In this document: positions 24,601-37,094 of the stretch, one piece after another
Layout: each line of letters starts with the position of its first letter
Position numbering within the stretch: position 1 is the stretch's first letter
Program-made: the position numbers and the translations under genes
The notes under the pieces: model-generated
What the model was told of the DNA's origin: nothing
The model's database searches: none
What the model saw: only the letters and a program-made list of their open reading frames with translations
Source of the DNA: Larix kaempferi
Taxonomy: Eukaryota > Streptophyta > Pinopsida > Pinales > Pinaceae
Direction of reading: 5' to 3'
NCBI GenBank assembly: GCA_027924585.1
Contig: BSBM01000994.1
Span: 12,037,001 to 12,101,000 of the forward strand
Length of the DNA: 64,000 bases

Positions 24601-25809
24601 GTTTATAAATTTGTTATTATTATCATAATAAAGTGTTACATAATGAACGTGACAAATGGTATCAAATAGAAAATAAATAGCCCTAATCCTTTGTTTTCTA
24701 CAAAGGAAAGAGTGGGTAAGACAATCTTAGTCGTGGATCATGATTATAATAAAGAAAGATATTATTTCCTTGTTTAATTAGTAACTTGTCTTTGGACTAT
24801 AATTCATGTATCTAAGGATATCGGAATTCAAGATAAAACTAGAAGGACTTTAAAACATTCAAAGTTATGATAACTTTAGCCTTTGTCTTCTTTACGAAAT
24901 GATAAAAAGGTAGGCTTATATATCTAGAGTTGTTCTCTAAACATAACTAGAACGACCTTATCCAACTACTGTCTAATTTTAGAGCTAGCAATGTTAAGGC
25001 TCTCTATGAGAGAAGCTAGGGAAAGAAGGAAAGTGGTAAGCAACAACCTTATTGATAGATGTAACCTTTTCCTCTCGAATTAATAAAACCATTAAACCAT
25101 ACAAGGATATTGTATATTTCGAAGTGAAAGGTTATTTTTTATTGATCATTGAAAAGCTCCTTGTAATAGAGTCTTCACGGAAGGAGGGGGGGTTTTTTTA
25201 TAGCAACCATGTTGCTCATTGTAATACTATCACTTTCTGCCCAAATTAATAAATGATGCACACACCTTTGTGGACTAGCCCGTGTACGGGTGAACCACGT
25301 TACTTATGGTCTCGTTTACTTGTCTTTGGCCTTTATTATATGTGTATATATCTCCATGACGATTGTATGATTTTACTCTCATATGAGTTATTTTTAATAT
25401 GTTTATAACACATTGTTGAATGCATCTTGGCAAGGGGTAACTCATGTTAAAAGTTGTTTTAAAAGGTATTTCATGTGTTCAAATGAAGACCGTAAAGAAG
25501 CAAGTGTTATTTCAAACTTAATATTTTAAAATCTTCAATTTAGAATAGTAGTATCTAATTATGTGCTAATGAGTTATCGATATTTAAAGAGTTTTTACCT
25601 GTTGTAAGCATGTACTAGCACTTTTTGGATAAATATTCCATGACAATCTTGTAAAGTATTAATTATCGCATTTATTAAAAAGAAATTTAGATATTGGTTC
25701 TATAATTATATTTCTGCAAAGTATTTTAATGGCAATTAGACCTCTTTGAAGGAAAATAAGACCACTTAGAAAAATTTTAAATTTTTATGAATTTTGGGTA
25801 TGTGACAAA

Positions 25810-25821
25810 TGGTATCAGAGC
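25810..25821 (+). promoter_or_regulatory. primer-binding site of element A (Met-tRNA type)
   Basis: TGGTATCAGAGC lies 2 bp after the LTR end (GTGACA, 25807). It is the same primer specificity as element B and fixes the left LTR boundary. Confidence 0.95.
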
Positions 25822-27726
25822 TTTAGGTTAAAACACTCGGGCCTATAGGGCTCAACATGAATTAAGTAAAACATGCAAGTTGATAAACTAATCACTCGAT
25901 TGTTTCGCTTTGTTTTGGATGCATGGACACGAATGTATGAGGAAGTAATGTTGACGAGGTTTAAAATTTTCAAGTTCTCTAAAAGAGTAAAAGATAAGTA
26001 CTCCACCATTGTTTTCTTGCAAAATTTTTCGAATCAGGTATGTTTTTTGGTGTTATGAGTTTTTCTTTTTATATACGATTACTCATACTGTCGTATGGTA
26101 TTATTCTGAAAAGAGGTAACTAGTTGAAATAATTTATGTCATGGTACAAATGTTGTAAATATACCGCTTATTTTTAAGTTTGAAAATTTCATAGAAACAT
26201 CAGTTAATTCCGCATTTTAGTTGTCCAAATTTTATTACCCGTGGACATTATTAAGTTAAAAGTATAGTTTCAATAATGACACTACGAAGAAGTGAAATTG
26301 TTCGGTTTAGCAAAAGTCATTTGAACACCTTCAATGTCTATGCATAGTGGTTACGATGAGATTCATATAATGTTTAGAAGATGAGCGGATAGAACATTTA
26401 TTGGTAGAAGTTATAATTATTTAGCTACTTTCTTTGAAATATAAGTTAATTCTCAAACGACAAAAGTAAGAAGGTGCATCGTTGTACTTAAGATTATGAT
26501 AGAATGCTTAAAACACAAAGGTGTATACGGTCAATCTTTCATTCTTTTCATAGATCCAATAGAATCAAGTTCATGTAGAATATAACCTAAATAAATCTTT
26601 AATTATCCCAAGTATTGATAGCTAGAAAAGATGTAACATACTAGGTTACATGATTAAATATAAAATACATTCATGGGATTAGATGCCCGATATGTTTGAA
26701 TATTATTCTTGTTTATGAAAAATCATCATTTATATTTCATTACAGAATTTCTTACCCTTATTAAAAGCAGTATTTCCTAGAAGTTTGAGTGAGATTATTT
26801 TATAATGCATTTGAAATTCAGTTATTTCCTCATAGATAGACTATTGGTAGGAATTATTATATCTTTTAAAGATGGAAATGCATTAAGTTAAAAAGGAGTT
26901 TGATTATCAGAAAAGAAGAATTATAATCTTGTTATGATTGATGGAACACATGATGTTGAGTTAGTATCCTTTAGTTGAATATTGATAATGCAGAAGAAAA
27001 AGTTTGAATTTCTGATCTGTTTATGATATTTTTTATATACTGTTGAAAGAATGTTTATTGACCCATTGGGTGGAATGGAATCTGGGGTAGAAGGAAATGG
27101 ACATGTGGCAGCATCATGATGCAAAACTAGTTGTTGGTATGGGACAACTCCCTTGAAATGTGGTCATAGTGCCCTGAAAGATGGAACTGGAGCTTGAGGC
27201 TCATTTATTCCAAACTGACCACTAAAGACCTAGGCAGTCTATATGATAGCCATCAAATTTTGAACTGAGGTTCATCACTTTTCCTGACGAGGAAATTTAC
27301 CTTGGGGTTTTGTTGTGTTTGTACCCAAGAGATTTGATGAGGGGATATGCTATGTTGTTGATCATGTTGTGAGTTTTCCAAACTCTTATTGAGTTCAGGA
27401 GGTTGATGCTGAGTGGAGAAGGAATTTTATTTCAGGAGGTTGATACCGAGTGGAGATGGTATTTTTAAGTGCCTTGCTTCTACACAGATTCCACCCACTT
27501 ATTGGTTCAGTAAACAGGTCTCCTTGGGTGTTTGTCCACCCTACTTACAGCTGCAAGTTCTATATGTTTTCTTCTGAAATGATCTAGGTTATTCATCTTC
27601 TTCAGCTGTTAAAATGTACTGATGTTGTTACGATGTTGATTCTCCTAAAAATATGCTATGTTATGAGTTGACTATCATATTCGTACTGGGAGTATGCAAA
27701 TGTTATTTCTGATGAGTTTCAAAAGG

Positions 27727-27895
27727 GCTCATGTTTGTATGCAAGTCTCCATGATTGCTGATATACAAAAGAGCATTATGTATACAAGTCTTCATGATTG
27801 CTGGAAATACATAAGAGTTATGAATGCAAGTCTTCATGATTGCAGGAAATATGTAAGAGTTTTGTATGCAAGCTTCCATGATTGCTGAAGTACGA
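27727..27895. repeat. 57-bp minisatellite in the interior of element A
   Basis: Three to four degenerate copies contain TATGCAAGTCTTCATGATTGC followed by 15-20 variable bases ending AAGAG. The position, a few hundred bases before the polypurine tract, corresponds to that of the 54-bp array in element B, but the unit sequence is different. Confidence 0.85.
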
Positions 27896-28242
27896 AGAGG
27901 TTTGGTGATTACAAAGTTCGGTTAAAATAATTTTTTTATGATATAATGATAATGATTGTCTGGTAGCTAGACTCTCAAATGTATTTATGCGTGAATGTTA
28001 TGAATGCTGGAATAAGCAAAATATTTCTTCACGGAAGAGGAAGAATGATGAATATTTACTGTTTTGGAATTTTGTATACTCATGATATACTAAAGAACGT
28101 TGGGAAATCTTGTATGATCTATGTAATGTGCAAGATATAAATGAAGAGGGCTTGCCGAAAATCACAAAAATGTGAAGACGACCAAAGCATGAGATCAAAA
28201 GAAAGCGAAAGATGGTGAAAGGATGCAAAAGACAAACCGTTG

Positions 28243-28279
28243 AACACCGAGGACGGTGTTATCTTTAAGGGGTGGAGTG
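28243..28279 (+). promoter_or_regulatory. polypurine tract and upstream stem-loop of element A
   Basis: AAGGGGTGGAGTG (28267-28279) directly precedes the right LTR. At 28243-28260 AACACCG-AGGA-CGGTGTT forms a perfect stem-loop, identical in sequence and spacing to the one in element B. One reading frame gives LNTEDGVIFKGWSV and stops at the TAA within the LTR start, as Ty3/Gypsy polyproteins often do. Confidence 0.78.
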
Positions 28280-31200
28280 TGTAACATCCGTCAATCTCAC
28301 CCCTAATGTTATTACTCTTGTAAATGTAATTATAAATTTTGTATAAGCGGCCCTGGTGAGGAGCTCAAGGCCAAGGCCCCACCAGTGGACCTTGAGAAGT
28401 ATTGTTGAAATTTACTCTTAAGAGGTGAACTGAAAACCAACGTGACAAAGCAACGAGCAGTAAGCCACCAAGAAAAAGGTGAAGGGCATAATAGTCTTCC
28501 AAAAATCTAACATTTGATGATGGATAACGTTCTAGTGTCACAAGCACTTCAGGAGAGTAAGTTTACACTTAAAAAACCTTAAAAGTTTAAGTATCGTCAT
28601 CATAAGTTAGGGAGAACGGTTACTTGTCACATTCTTCCGATAAACTATAGAGCTTATATATAGTGAGCATACATATACCTACGACTTAAGACAAGTCATA
28701 GAAAGGTGCTACCCAACCTCGGTAAAAAGGAAATGGTTAGAAATCTTTAAAATATGACTATTATCATATTAGTAACATCACTTCTAGAAAGCCAAAGATG
28801 TATATATATATTGATATACTCAAAAGAAACATCACCTAGTCCTACCCATAAAGAAACACAAATTTACATTTTTTTTTTTAAGAAATGAATTTATAAATAT
28901 ATATATATAAAATCCTACAAAATATTGGTGATAACCAATAGCTATGTCATAAATACATTTAATTATTTATACATATATATATGTGTAAAGTAACATAATT
29001 ATGTGAGGAGGAGTTTTATAAATTAATCTTATGCCATTAAAGGTAAATATATAAATATATCATAATATGATATGACTTAGTGTTATTTTGACCTACCCAT
29101 TCCATAGAAAGAGATGGGTTACCAGTACTTAATTTATTAGTTATCAAATTATGAGTAACGAAAGGTAGATTATGATTCAAAACGAAAGAATTATTATGAC
29201 ATCGAATAGCCTTGACCATTTACGATTTTATTCGTGGCTTTACATGTCATATACTCGTAGAGTAAGGCTTTCGTCCTATTTTTACGTATTAGATTCTGTT
29301 TACAACCACCAAAGAAGTGGTTCACCAATAGCATAGGGAACACCCTCGCCGATTTAGTGAGGATGCATTAAAACCCTATCTTCCAACTGCTAGTGGAGGT
29401 CGTGGTGGGGTGGATTACCCCATTCAAGTTTTAAAAAGCTCCTGAAATTTGTCCACTTGGTCTTGCTTTGGGTTTCGATCACCATGTGGCGGGAGACAAT
29501 TCCTAAAAAAAAACTGGCGGACTCTTCCAGGTTTTAAGTGAGTCTGCAACAAGAGAGGAGGGGGCACTTTTTTTTTAACTATTACTCATGGAGATATCGA
29601 TAGTTAGTGTCTCCACATAGTAGTAATGACGAAATATCAAAGACATTATTTTTAGCAAGTTGTCTCGTTAAAAGAGATCATAAAATCCTACCTATCGCCA
29701 GCATATGAGGATTTTCTTTGCCATCTGTCTCCATGTAGACCCACAATCCTCCACCACCGCCTAGCTCAAAGAGAGCTGGAAAACCTTTTTAAAGGGTGGA
29801 ATAATGAAAATAGAGACACTTACGCTTTTGGAAGGGATCTATGATTTTGAAGCAGGAAGGTGGATCGATCTCGCGTTTGATGGAGAATGTGGATGGTATG
29901 AAGAACTGGATCGCACGACCGCAATAGGAACAAAGTTGCCTGGGTATTTATCAAGTATGATTTTTGTTTTAAACGATCTCTATGGTTTGTATACTTCTGC
30001 GTTGAATCTCTAAACATTCTCAATTTTTAATTTATTTCTGCTGAAATGAATCCTATTTCACCGCCTCTGCCAGATGATGTATTTTTTGATATATTGCCCT
30101 CTATTTTGTTGAAAGTGTTGTCACTTCTGTAGGATCTTTGCGAACCTATCTTTTGGTTGTTCTGTGCTTTCCACCTCTGCTTACTGTGTTAAATCCGAGA
30201 TTATGAATACGATGATAAACCCGTTCTGTGGATATCCTCATAACCTCTTATCTCGACATCAAGTATTGCTAATCCTCTGTGTATAGCTTTAACTCTGATC
30301 GGCATTGAGGATTTGCTTATGGTCTGTGTCAATGGGGTAAAGTATTATTTATGCTTTTATATGGAGCAACGTGGAGAACAAGATGACTTCTAATGAAGCT
30401 CGATCCCAAGTTCTATTCTCTAGTGAATGTCAATAGACGTCTACCTCGTTAATGAATGTATCTATTTGTTTTATGATGATTGCAGTATGATGGTAGTGGA
30501 TTCTTGCTATCCCTGTACCACTACCTTTTGATAACGATTGAGTAGGGATTTTGAAATCCACACGGTTTCTACCAATAGGCGATCTAAGAATTAGTATTTT
30601 CTTTTGTGACCTTCAGCGTGCGACTTGCCCTATTTGCTGTTACGCCCTTTGTGTAGACGATCTAAGTATGGTTTTTCCTTGTTATTTATAGAAATGTTGT
30701 ATGAAATGAAGTGGCTACTGTGAGCTCCAAATCACAGTGTTATTTCTGTTAGTAGTTTTTCTGAAAGAATTGGTTATTTTATGGATCAATCTTCCTTGTG
30801 ATCAGTCTTCCCTTTGAACTGATTGTTATAGAGCTATAGAAGAAACTCCCTTTCTACTTGTGAACACTGATCTGAGGCAGAACATGTGAGAATTGTAGAA
30901 CAAACCCTGAGGCAGAACTTCTGAGAGTCGTAGAATAGACTCACGGTTGAAATCGTTGTTTGTTCTTTATTTCCTTTATGCTAGATCAAGGCGATTTAAA
31001 TCTCTGCTCTTTATGCTGATTGAAGTTATAGAATAATCTTTGTTCCTTGACTGCAGACCTTAGGTTCTTAGCATCAGTTCTTCTCGTAAGTTGACTCGAA
31101 GTCTTAGGTCCGTTGTGTATGTTGTAATTAAGGTTATTTTATTATTTTCTCGGCTATCTCTGTCTTGTCATATTGAGTAAACCTTTTTAAATAACTATGT

Positions 31201-32990
31201 AAAGTACTTTAACTATTTCCTTTGGAGTCACACCTCCTTTAGCTTACCTCCTTGCTGGTTTGGTTAGAGACGTAATTACTTCCAGAACTTTGATAGTGTT
31301 TATCGTTGTGGCTTCGACCTCCTCTTTCCGTATTTGACTTATACCTTTCACCATTGGAAACATAATATGATACCCTTGAGGTTAACTCGGCCATACGTCT
31401 AGATGGACCGCCACACAGCTGGAAATGGTTACCTTATCGCCCTAGTTTTTAGTAAGGAATGTGACATACCTCGATAGCTTACTCTTTTATTTTCATGCAT
31501 AAGTTGGGTACTTGAATCCTGTTGAGAAATGAGCATATGTTTTTCTTCTGAGTTAGCACTTCCTTTAATGAATGGCATAAAAGGGGGTAGAACTTTCGGA
31601 CACTTAATCATTGTTAAGTCATGGAATGATTAGTTGCTATTGTTAGTAAATGTTGTGACTTATATCCTTCATTTAGATATTGAGTAATTAGTTATATAAA
31701 TTATTCACATATGTTACTAGCCTATTAGTGGATATTATATGTATATGTATATATATATCTATGTTAATGTTATATAGGCTAAGGAAAGAAATAGAGCATT
31801 AGATGTTTATAAATTTGTTATTATTATCATAATAAAATGTTACATAATGAAGGTGACAAATGGTATTAGACAAAAAAGAAATAGCCCTAATCCTTTGTTT
31901 TAGCCAAAGGAAAGAGTGGGTAAGACAATCTTAGTCATGGATCATGATTATAATAAAGAAAGATATTATTTCCTTGTTTAATCAGTAACTTGTCTTTGGA
32001 CTATAATTCATGTATCTAAGGATATTGGAATTCGAGATAAAACTAGAAGGACTTTAAAACATTCAAATTTATGATAAGTTTAGCCTTTTTCTTCTTTACG
32101 AAATGATAAAAAGGTAGGTTTATATATCTAGAGTTGTTCTCTAAACATAACTAGAACGGCCTTATGCAACTGCTGTCTAATTTTAGAGCTAGTAATGTTA
32201 AAGCTCTCTATGAGAGAATATAGGGAAAGAAGGAAAGTGGTAAGCAACAACCTTGTTGATAGATGTAACCTCTTCCTCTCGATTTAATAAAACCATTAAA
32301 CTAGACAAGGATATTGTATATTTCGAAGTGAAAGGATATTTTTTATTAATCCTTGAAAAGCTCCTTGTAATAGAGTCTTGATGGAAGGAGGGGGAGTTTT
32401 GTTATAGAAACCATGTTGCTCATTGTAATACTATCACTTTCTGCCCAAATTAATGTGTATAGCTCGTGTATGGGTGAACCACGTTACTTTTGGTCTCGTT
32501 TACTTTTCTTTGGCCTTTATTATATGTGTATATATCTCCATGATGATTGTATGATTTTACTGTCATATGAGTTATTTTTAATATGTTTATAACACATTGT
32601 CGAATGCATCTTGGCAAGGGCTAACTCATGTTAAAAGTTGTTTTAAAAGGTATTTCATGTGTTCAAATGAACACCATAAAGAAGTAAGTGTTATTTCAAA
32701 CTTAAGATTTTAAAATCTTCAATTTAGAATAGTGGTATCTAATTATGTGCTAATGAGTTATCGATATTTAAAGAGTTTTTACCTGTTGTAAGTATGTACT
32801 AGCACTTTTTGCATAAATATTCCATGACAATCTTGTAAAGTATTAATTATTGCATTTATTAAATAGAAATTGAGATATTGGTTCCATAATTATATTTCTG
32901 CAAAGTATTTTAATGGCAATTAGACCTCTCTGAAGGAAAATAAGACCACTTAGAAAAATTTTAATTTTTATGAATTTTGGGTACGTGATA
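28280..32990 (+). repeat. right LTR of element A (intact, 4711 bp)
   Basis: It starts TGTAACATCCGTC after the polypurine tract, ends GTACGTGATA and is followed by the duplicated target CCACC. It is collinear with the split left LTR. The expected terminal CA has become TA. Paired open frames in the two LTRs (22610-22855 and 29804-30013, reading MKIETLTLLEGIYDFEAG) share about 65 codons after the candidate promoter TTTTTAAAGGG; no domain is recognised and the right copy stops early. Confidence 0.92.
28355..28383 (+). promoter_or_regulatory. conserved LTR block, element A right LTR
   Basis: GGTGAG, GAGCTCAAGGCCAAGGCC and CCACCAG are unchanged relative to the left LTR of A, 75 bp inside the LTR start. 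Confidence 0.8.
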
Positions 32991-32995
32991 CCACC
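32991..32995. repeat. target-site duplication CCACC of element A (right)
   Basis: This is the second copy of the target. The sequence continues CACTATCCTCCACTAGGGTC, which resumes the broken exon of the minus-strand gene. Confidence 0.92.
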
Positions 32996-35290
32996 ACTAT
33001 CCTCCACTAGGGTCTTCCCTTGGACTTGACCCAACCTGAAACATGTATAAAAATAGATTATGAATATCATAAATTATTTAAACAACTTTAAACTGAATTC
33101 AAACATTAAATTATTAAACTTATATCAAAGAACAATTCAATTATTAACAAAATTACCTCAAATTCTCTAAATGCAAGTCCACCACTATCCTCCACTGGAG
33201 TCTTCCCTTTGCCTTGAATAGATCAAAGAGACCCCTTCGCTAGAGTCTTCCCTTTTCGTTGAAGAGATCGAAGAGACCCATGTAGAAAACAATTTATGAA
33301 TCTCATAAATGATTTAAACTATTTTAAAATAAATTCAAAAAATTAAAATATTAAACTTATATATCAGAGAACAATTCAATTATGAACAAAATTACCTCGG
33401 GGCCAATATCCACATCCATCAAGGAACCTATAAGTTCACCGCCAATTTCCATATGTTCTCTTCCCTAAAATTTAAATTTTGTTAATAAATAAAACACAAT
33501 GCAAGCAAAAAAATTAAAATTATGTAAATAACTTAAAACCAAAACAAAAAAATTAAAATCATTAGCTCAGAAGAGATGGAAAATCATCTAAAAAGTTCGA
33601 ATTTAAAGTAACCTGCATGGATAAGTCAAATTAACAATAAGATACATAGTTAAATTAAAAATAAATAAAAAAACGATAAAATATCTTTCAAACATAAATA
33701 TAAATATGTAAATAATAAATATACCTCTCCAAGATGCTCTTCTACATTTTCTACATTTTCAACATTTTCACTAGTGGTGACTCGAAAATTATGTTCATTC
33801 AACATTCTAGAAAATTGCAACCAATAAACATTTACTTAATGTATTTATTACTATACGTCAAAACAAGCATAATATCATACAACGATATAATTTAACAAAA
33901 AGTTTAATTCAAAATGAATAAAAAAAGTAAATAGATTGAAAGTACACAAACCTCTTCTAAACTCAATGTGTCATTGGACAGGACATCCGAAGGTATATCA
34001 TGACAAACCTTAGCATAAGCCTTGAGATCTTCAATGTTGATTCCATCTAACTCATCGTTCATTTTGTAAACAAAATTTTTCTGAATAGTGGCTCGAGCCC
34101 TCTCTCGACTGAATCCCACATCAACTCCTAAAAATGCCAAAGTTTAACCTTCAACAACGGCATGCCTTGCAGTTGTCCCAAGTTCTGATGTGGGCTCCAT
34201 CTCTGATTTGTAAATCACAAGCCTAGGTGAGCAAGATATCTGAGGTGGAAGTCGAAGAGTAGTGGGATCTCTAAGAGCACCTTCTCTATCATATATTCGC
34301 ACCTTTCCAACTTCATAAATGTCAGAATGAATATCAGTATAGTCTGGCTTCATATCTAAAAAAAACTCAGCATAAAAAATTCTGGCAAAATAATTAGAAA
34401 CCTCATCATTCCATGGCAACCGACCATGGGTTGCAAGGAACTGATCATATAAATGATGTGCAAGATAAGGGTGCTTAAAATATTGCACTTTCAATGCTTT
34501 TCGCTTTAGGCCCTCTTTGAAGTTAAACATTCCCATGGATTGTTCTTTGGTGACTCTCTCCTTCACAAAAGCCCACTTAACTGGACCCATCACTCGGGCC
34601 CTTCTTCTGCAGATCAAGTCAACAAAACCATCTTTTGTTGGTCAAAGATCCTCCTATACCTCAATGAATTTTTGTAATTATCCCAAAACCATATCTATAA
34701 TTTGTTTGTTCTCGGGAAGGAGATCCAAACAAGAAAGATCACGTTGCAGCCTATCATAGTGAGATTTACAACTTTCAAGGGTTGTTTGTGCAAGACCACT
34801 TTCCCATGGAAGCTTTGCAGATAAATTAGATGGATAAGTTGTTATGGGTGTGCAACCCTTGGCTAGGTCAACAAATTGCATCCTGGATCGACCTTCGTCA
34901 CCCTGTGTAGGATGACAAGCCTCTTGGGGACCTTGCTCTGCACCCATGTCTATCTCCCTTGCTCGATCTTCCTCCCTCTCTACTTCAAATACAAACAACG
35001 TTATGTGTAAATATGTACAAACTATGTACACACAAAAATACAATTTATACATGTATTAAAAGATTGATGTTCATATCGACAGAAGGTCGAGATCGACGTT
35101 CTCCCATATAAGATAAAGGGGAACCATCTGTACTCCTATCGCCTCGCCGATGATCAGATGAATGTGAACTGCCCAATAAGCTTGAATCATGAGGTGAAGT
35201 CGACAATCTTTGATTGTCAAATGGGACACGAACTCCTGAAGAATGTGATGACCTCCTACGCGTTTTCCTCGAAGACTTATCTCTTTCCAT
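32996..35290 (-). pseudogene. unrecognised multi-exon gene of the DNA-transposon-like unit, broken
   Basis: Read on the minus strand, exon 1 (from 35290) starts MERDKSSRKTRRRSSHSSG, Ser/Arg rich. The second exon (34982 to 33952) stays in one frame for about 340 codons. It holds conserved-looking segments such as CRRRARVMGPVKWAF and HHLYDQFLATHGRLPW, but has four in-frame stops (34678, two near 34640-34660, and 34144). Plausible GT-AG exons follow at 33725-33806 (MLNEHNFRVTTSENVENVE) and 33396-33474 (GREHMEIGGELIGSLMDVD). Then come two related copies of an exon coding KGKTPVEDSGGLAFREFE (ending 33157) and QGKTLVEDSGG (33047-32996), the second cut by element A. I do not recognise the family. 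Its opposite orientation to the transposase-like pseudogene suggests an accessory protein of the same transposon, which is inference. Confidence 0.55.
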
Positions 35291-35299
35291 TTGATATGA

Positions 35300-37090
35300 T
35301 ATCTACACTTACACAACTATCAACTCAAAACATATACACATTATACATGTTAATTCTACAAATTCGAAGTCCTAGTTGCTAAAGAAACTAAGTTCTTTAA
35401 TAAGGACTTAAATATACCTAATATCATCTAATAGTTTTTAAAATGAGTATAGCTAATATTGTTGGATGTAGAAGGAATTAATGTGCCAATCTTTTAAAGT
35501 GTTTTTGATGTTTTAAATGAATGTAACCAATATGGTTAAATATTAAGTGAAGGTTACATTTCTTTATGTCAAGGAATCAGTTCATGAACATGTTAAATGT
35601 TAATTTAAATCCTAAATTAATAACTTATTTGATATTTTAATAATTTAAACATAAATTATATCTACAAATATTTCCATTATTCCATAGAATCATAAAAAAT
35701 TGTTCTCGATTTGAAACTGGTACCTTTTTACTTTAAAATAGCCCTTTTTTTCCGTGAATACAAAAGCAAAAAGATCTAAACACAATGAGATATTGGACTA
35801 TACAATATATTTTCATTAAGTGATTGAATGAAGTAAACCACTTACAATAACTATTTTTTCAAAATATTAAATTTTTTCTACATACCTGTACATATCATCA
35901 TCAAACAAAACTGTTCATGAGGATAGAGTTCATGAAATCTGTCCACATGAATTCTGTCTCAAGGAAGATAACAAGTGTTCAACCTAGCAACGGTGACGAT
36001 TCATGGTATTACATTTCCCGAGTTTGCCATGTTACAACCTAAGGAAAAATAATATCATGAATTGTCACCTTTGCTATAGAAGTTGTTATTGTTAACGATC
36101 TGTGAATTACAGAGTCAAAATAAAGCTCACAGCTTATGACATATATATGAAGTAAGTCCATTAGTATATGAGCTTACACAGGTAGTTAAGATGAGTCTTG
36201 TATTCACAGGATGATAGAAGTTAGCTAATTACGTATATAGTTATTATATGAATTATAGTACTACCAGCTAGTGATCTTAATGTCACATATTGGTCTTATA
36301 TCGAATAACAAGCATAGTTGAGATATGCTAATCCTTACAACATCAGTATTGGTATAATTACTAGTAATGTTATTTAAGGCTCTTAGTTTGTATATGTTCA
36401 ATGCCTTATACGCTCTTATTGATCTTATAGCTGTCAACTCTTAATTATCCTTATATGTTGATCTTACTACTAGTCCCATTGGTTCAGCTGTATACGTAAT
36501 ATATGGTGTTATAGTTGTCCTAAAAGCTGTTCACATTAGTGCTTACTTTATGTCCATATTACACTATGATCCTTATGTGGGTAATCTGAGGAGGAAATGT
36601 AAATATTACTATAATCGCTCTGAAAAATGATAGCAAATTAATTAAGCGTGAGGTAGTCATCTCTGAAAAATGATAGCAGATTAGCTAGAGTAGGAAGTGT
36701 AAACATAGAACCATCGGTCCACACTATCCAGCTTTCCATATTAGACATACAGAGATTTATTTTAAGTCCAAATAAATTATACCACAAACTTTCAAACACT
36801 GTCCCATTATCCGAATTAGAGGAACCACTCCTTGTTTTATCTAAGCTAGCAAGAGAAGGTAAAAACATGAGGAATTTACTATTGGTTCAAAAGTAGCCTC
36901 TTCCCAAACTATGTAGAGGATCATTGTGTGATCACTTGACCTATTCCAATTCCTATGGTTTATTAAAAACACCAAGGCAATGAGGAGACTACTAAAATCT
37001 CCACAATAAAGAAATTTAACTTCGAATCTGAGATATTAATTTTTTGTTTGCTACATAATACAATTGTCTTTCCGGTGTTGGAAATTTAAG
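35300..37090. other. AT-rich interval, nothing recognised
   Basis: No supported gene was found. A short direct duplication containing CTGAAAAATGATAGCA lies at 36618-36675. A minus-strand open frame of 76 codons (36638-36868) shows no domain. One isolated copy of the GAACTC/GTCCACATG palindrome family occurs at about 35927-35960. Confidence 0.5.
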
Positions 37091-37094
37091 GTAA

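Larger units (their letters stand above)
6618..25807 (+). repeat. left LTR of element A, split by element B
   Basis: The LTR occupies 6618-7294 and 21740-25807; the piece between is element B. It starts TGTAACATCCCTC and ends GTATGTGACA, just before the primer site. The two halves match 28280-28945 and 28946-32990. At the junction the intact right LTR reads AATAGCTATGTCATAAATAC, whereas the left LTR has AATAGCTGG before B and ATAATGCGTACATAGGTATG after it, so a few bases were lost or gained on one side. Confidence 0.9.
25808..28279 (+). other. non-coding internal domain of element A
   Basis: The 2.5 kb between the LTRs has no open frame with a recognisable retroelement motif. Contents: primer site at the left, a diffuse AT-rich part, a short minisatellite at 27727-27895, two copies of GGAGGTTGAT-(A/G)-C-CGAGTGGAGA near 27398-27452, and the polypurine tract at the right. 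The small open frames (25873-26058, 26921-27124, 27694-27888, 27998-28228) are not supported as genes. Confidence 0.85.
6618..32990 (+). mobile_element. element A: non-coding LTR retroelement (LARD-type), plus strand
   Basis: A has two LTRs: 6618-25807 (interrupted by element B) and 28280-32990 (4711 bp; about 4.7 kb for the left one after removing B). Each begins TGTAACATCC. They flank an internal domain of 2472 bp. A primer site TGGTATCAGAGC lies 2 bp after the left LTR, a polypurine tract AAGGGGTGGAGTG ends at 28279, and CCACC is duplicated at both ends. No gag, protease, reverse transcriptase or integrase motif was found in the internal domain. Huge LTRs with a short non-coding interior and normal replication signals are the definition of a LARD, a non-autonomous element mobilised by the proteins of another element. 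The two LTRs differ at only a few positions per 100 bp by eye, so insertion is not very ancient. Confidence 0.92.
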
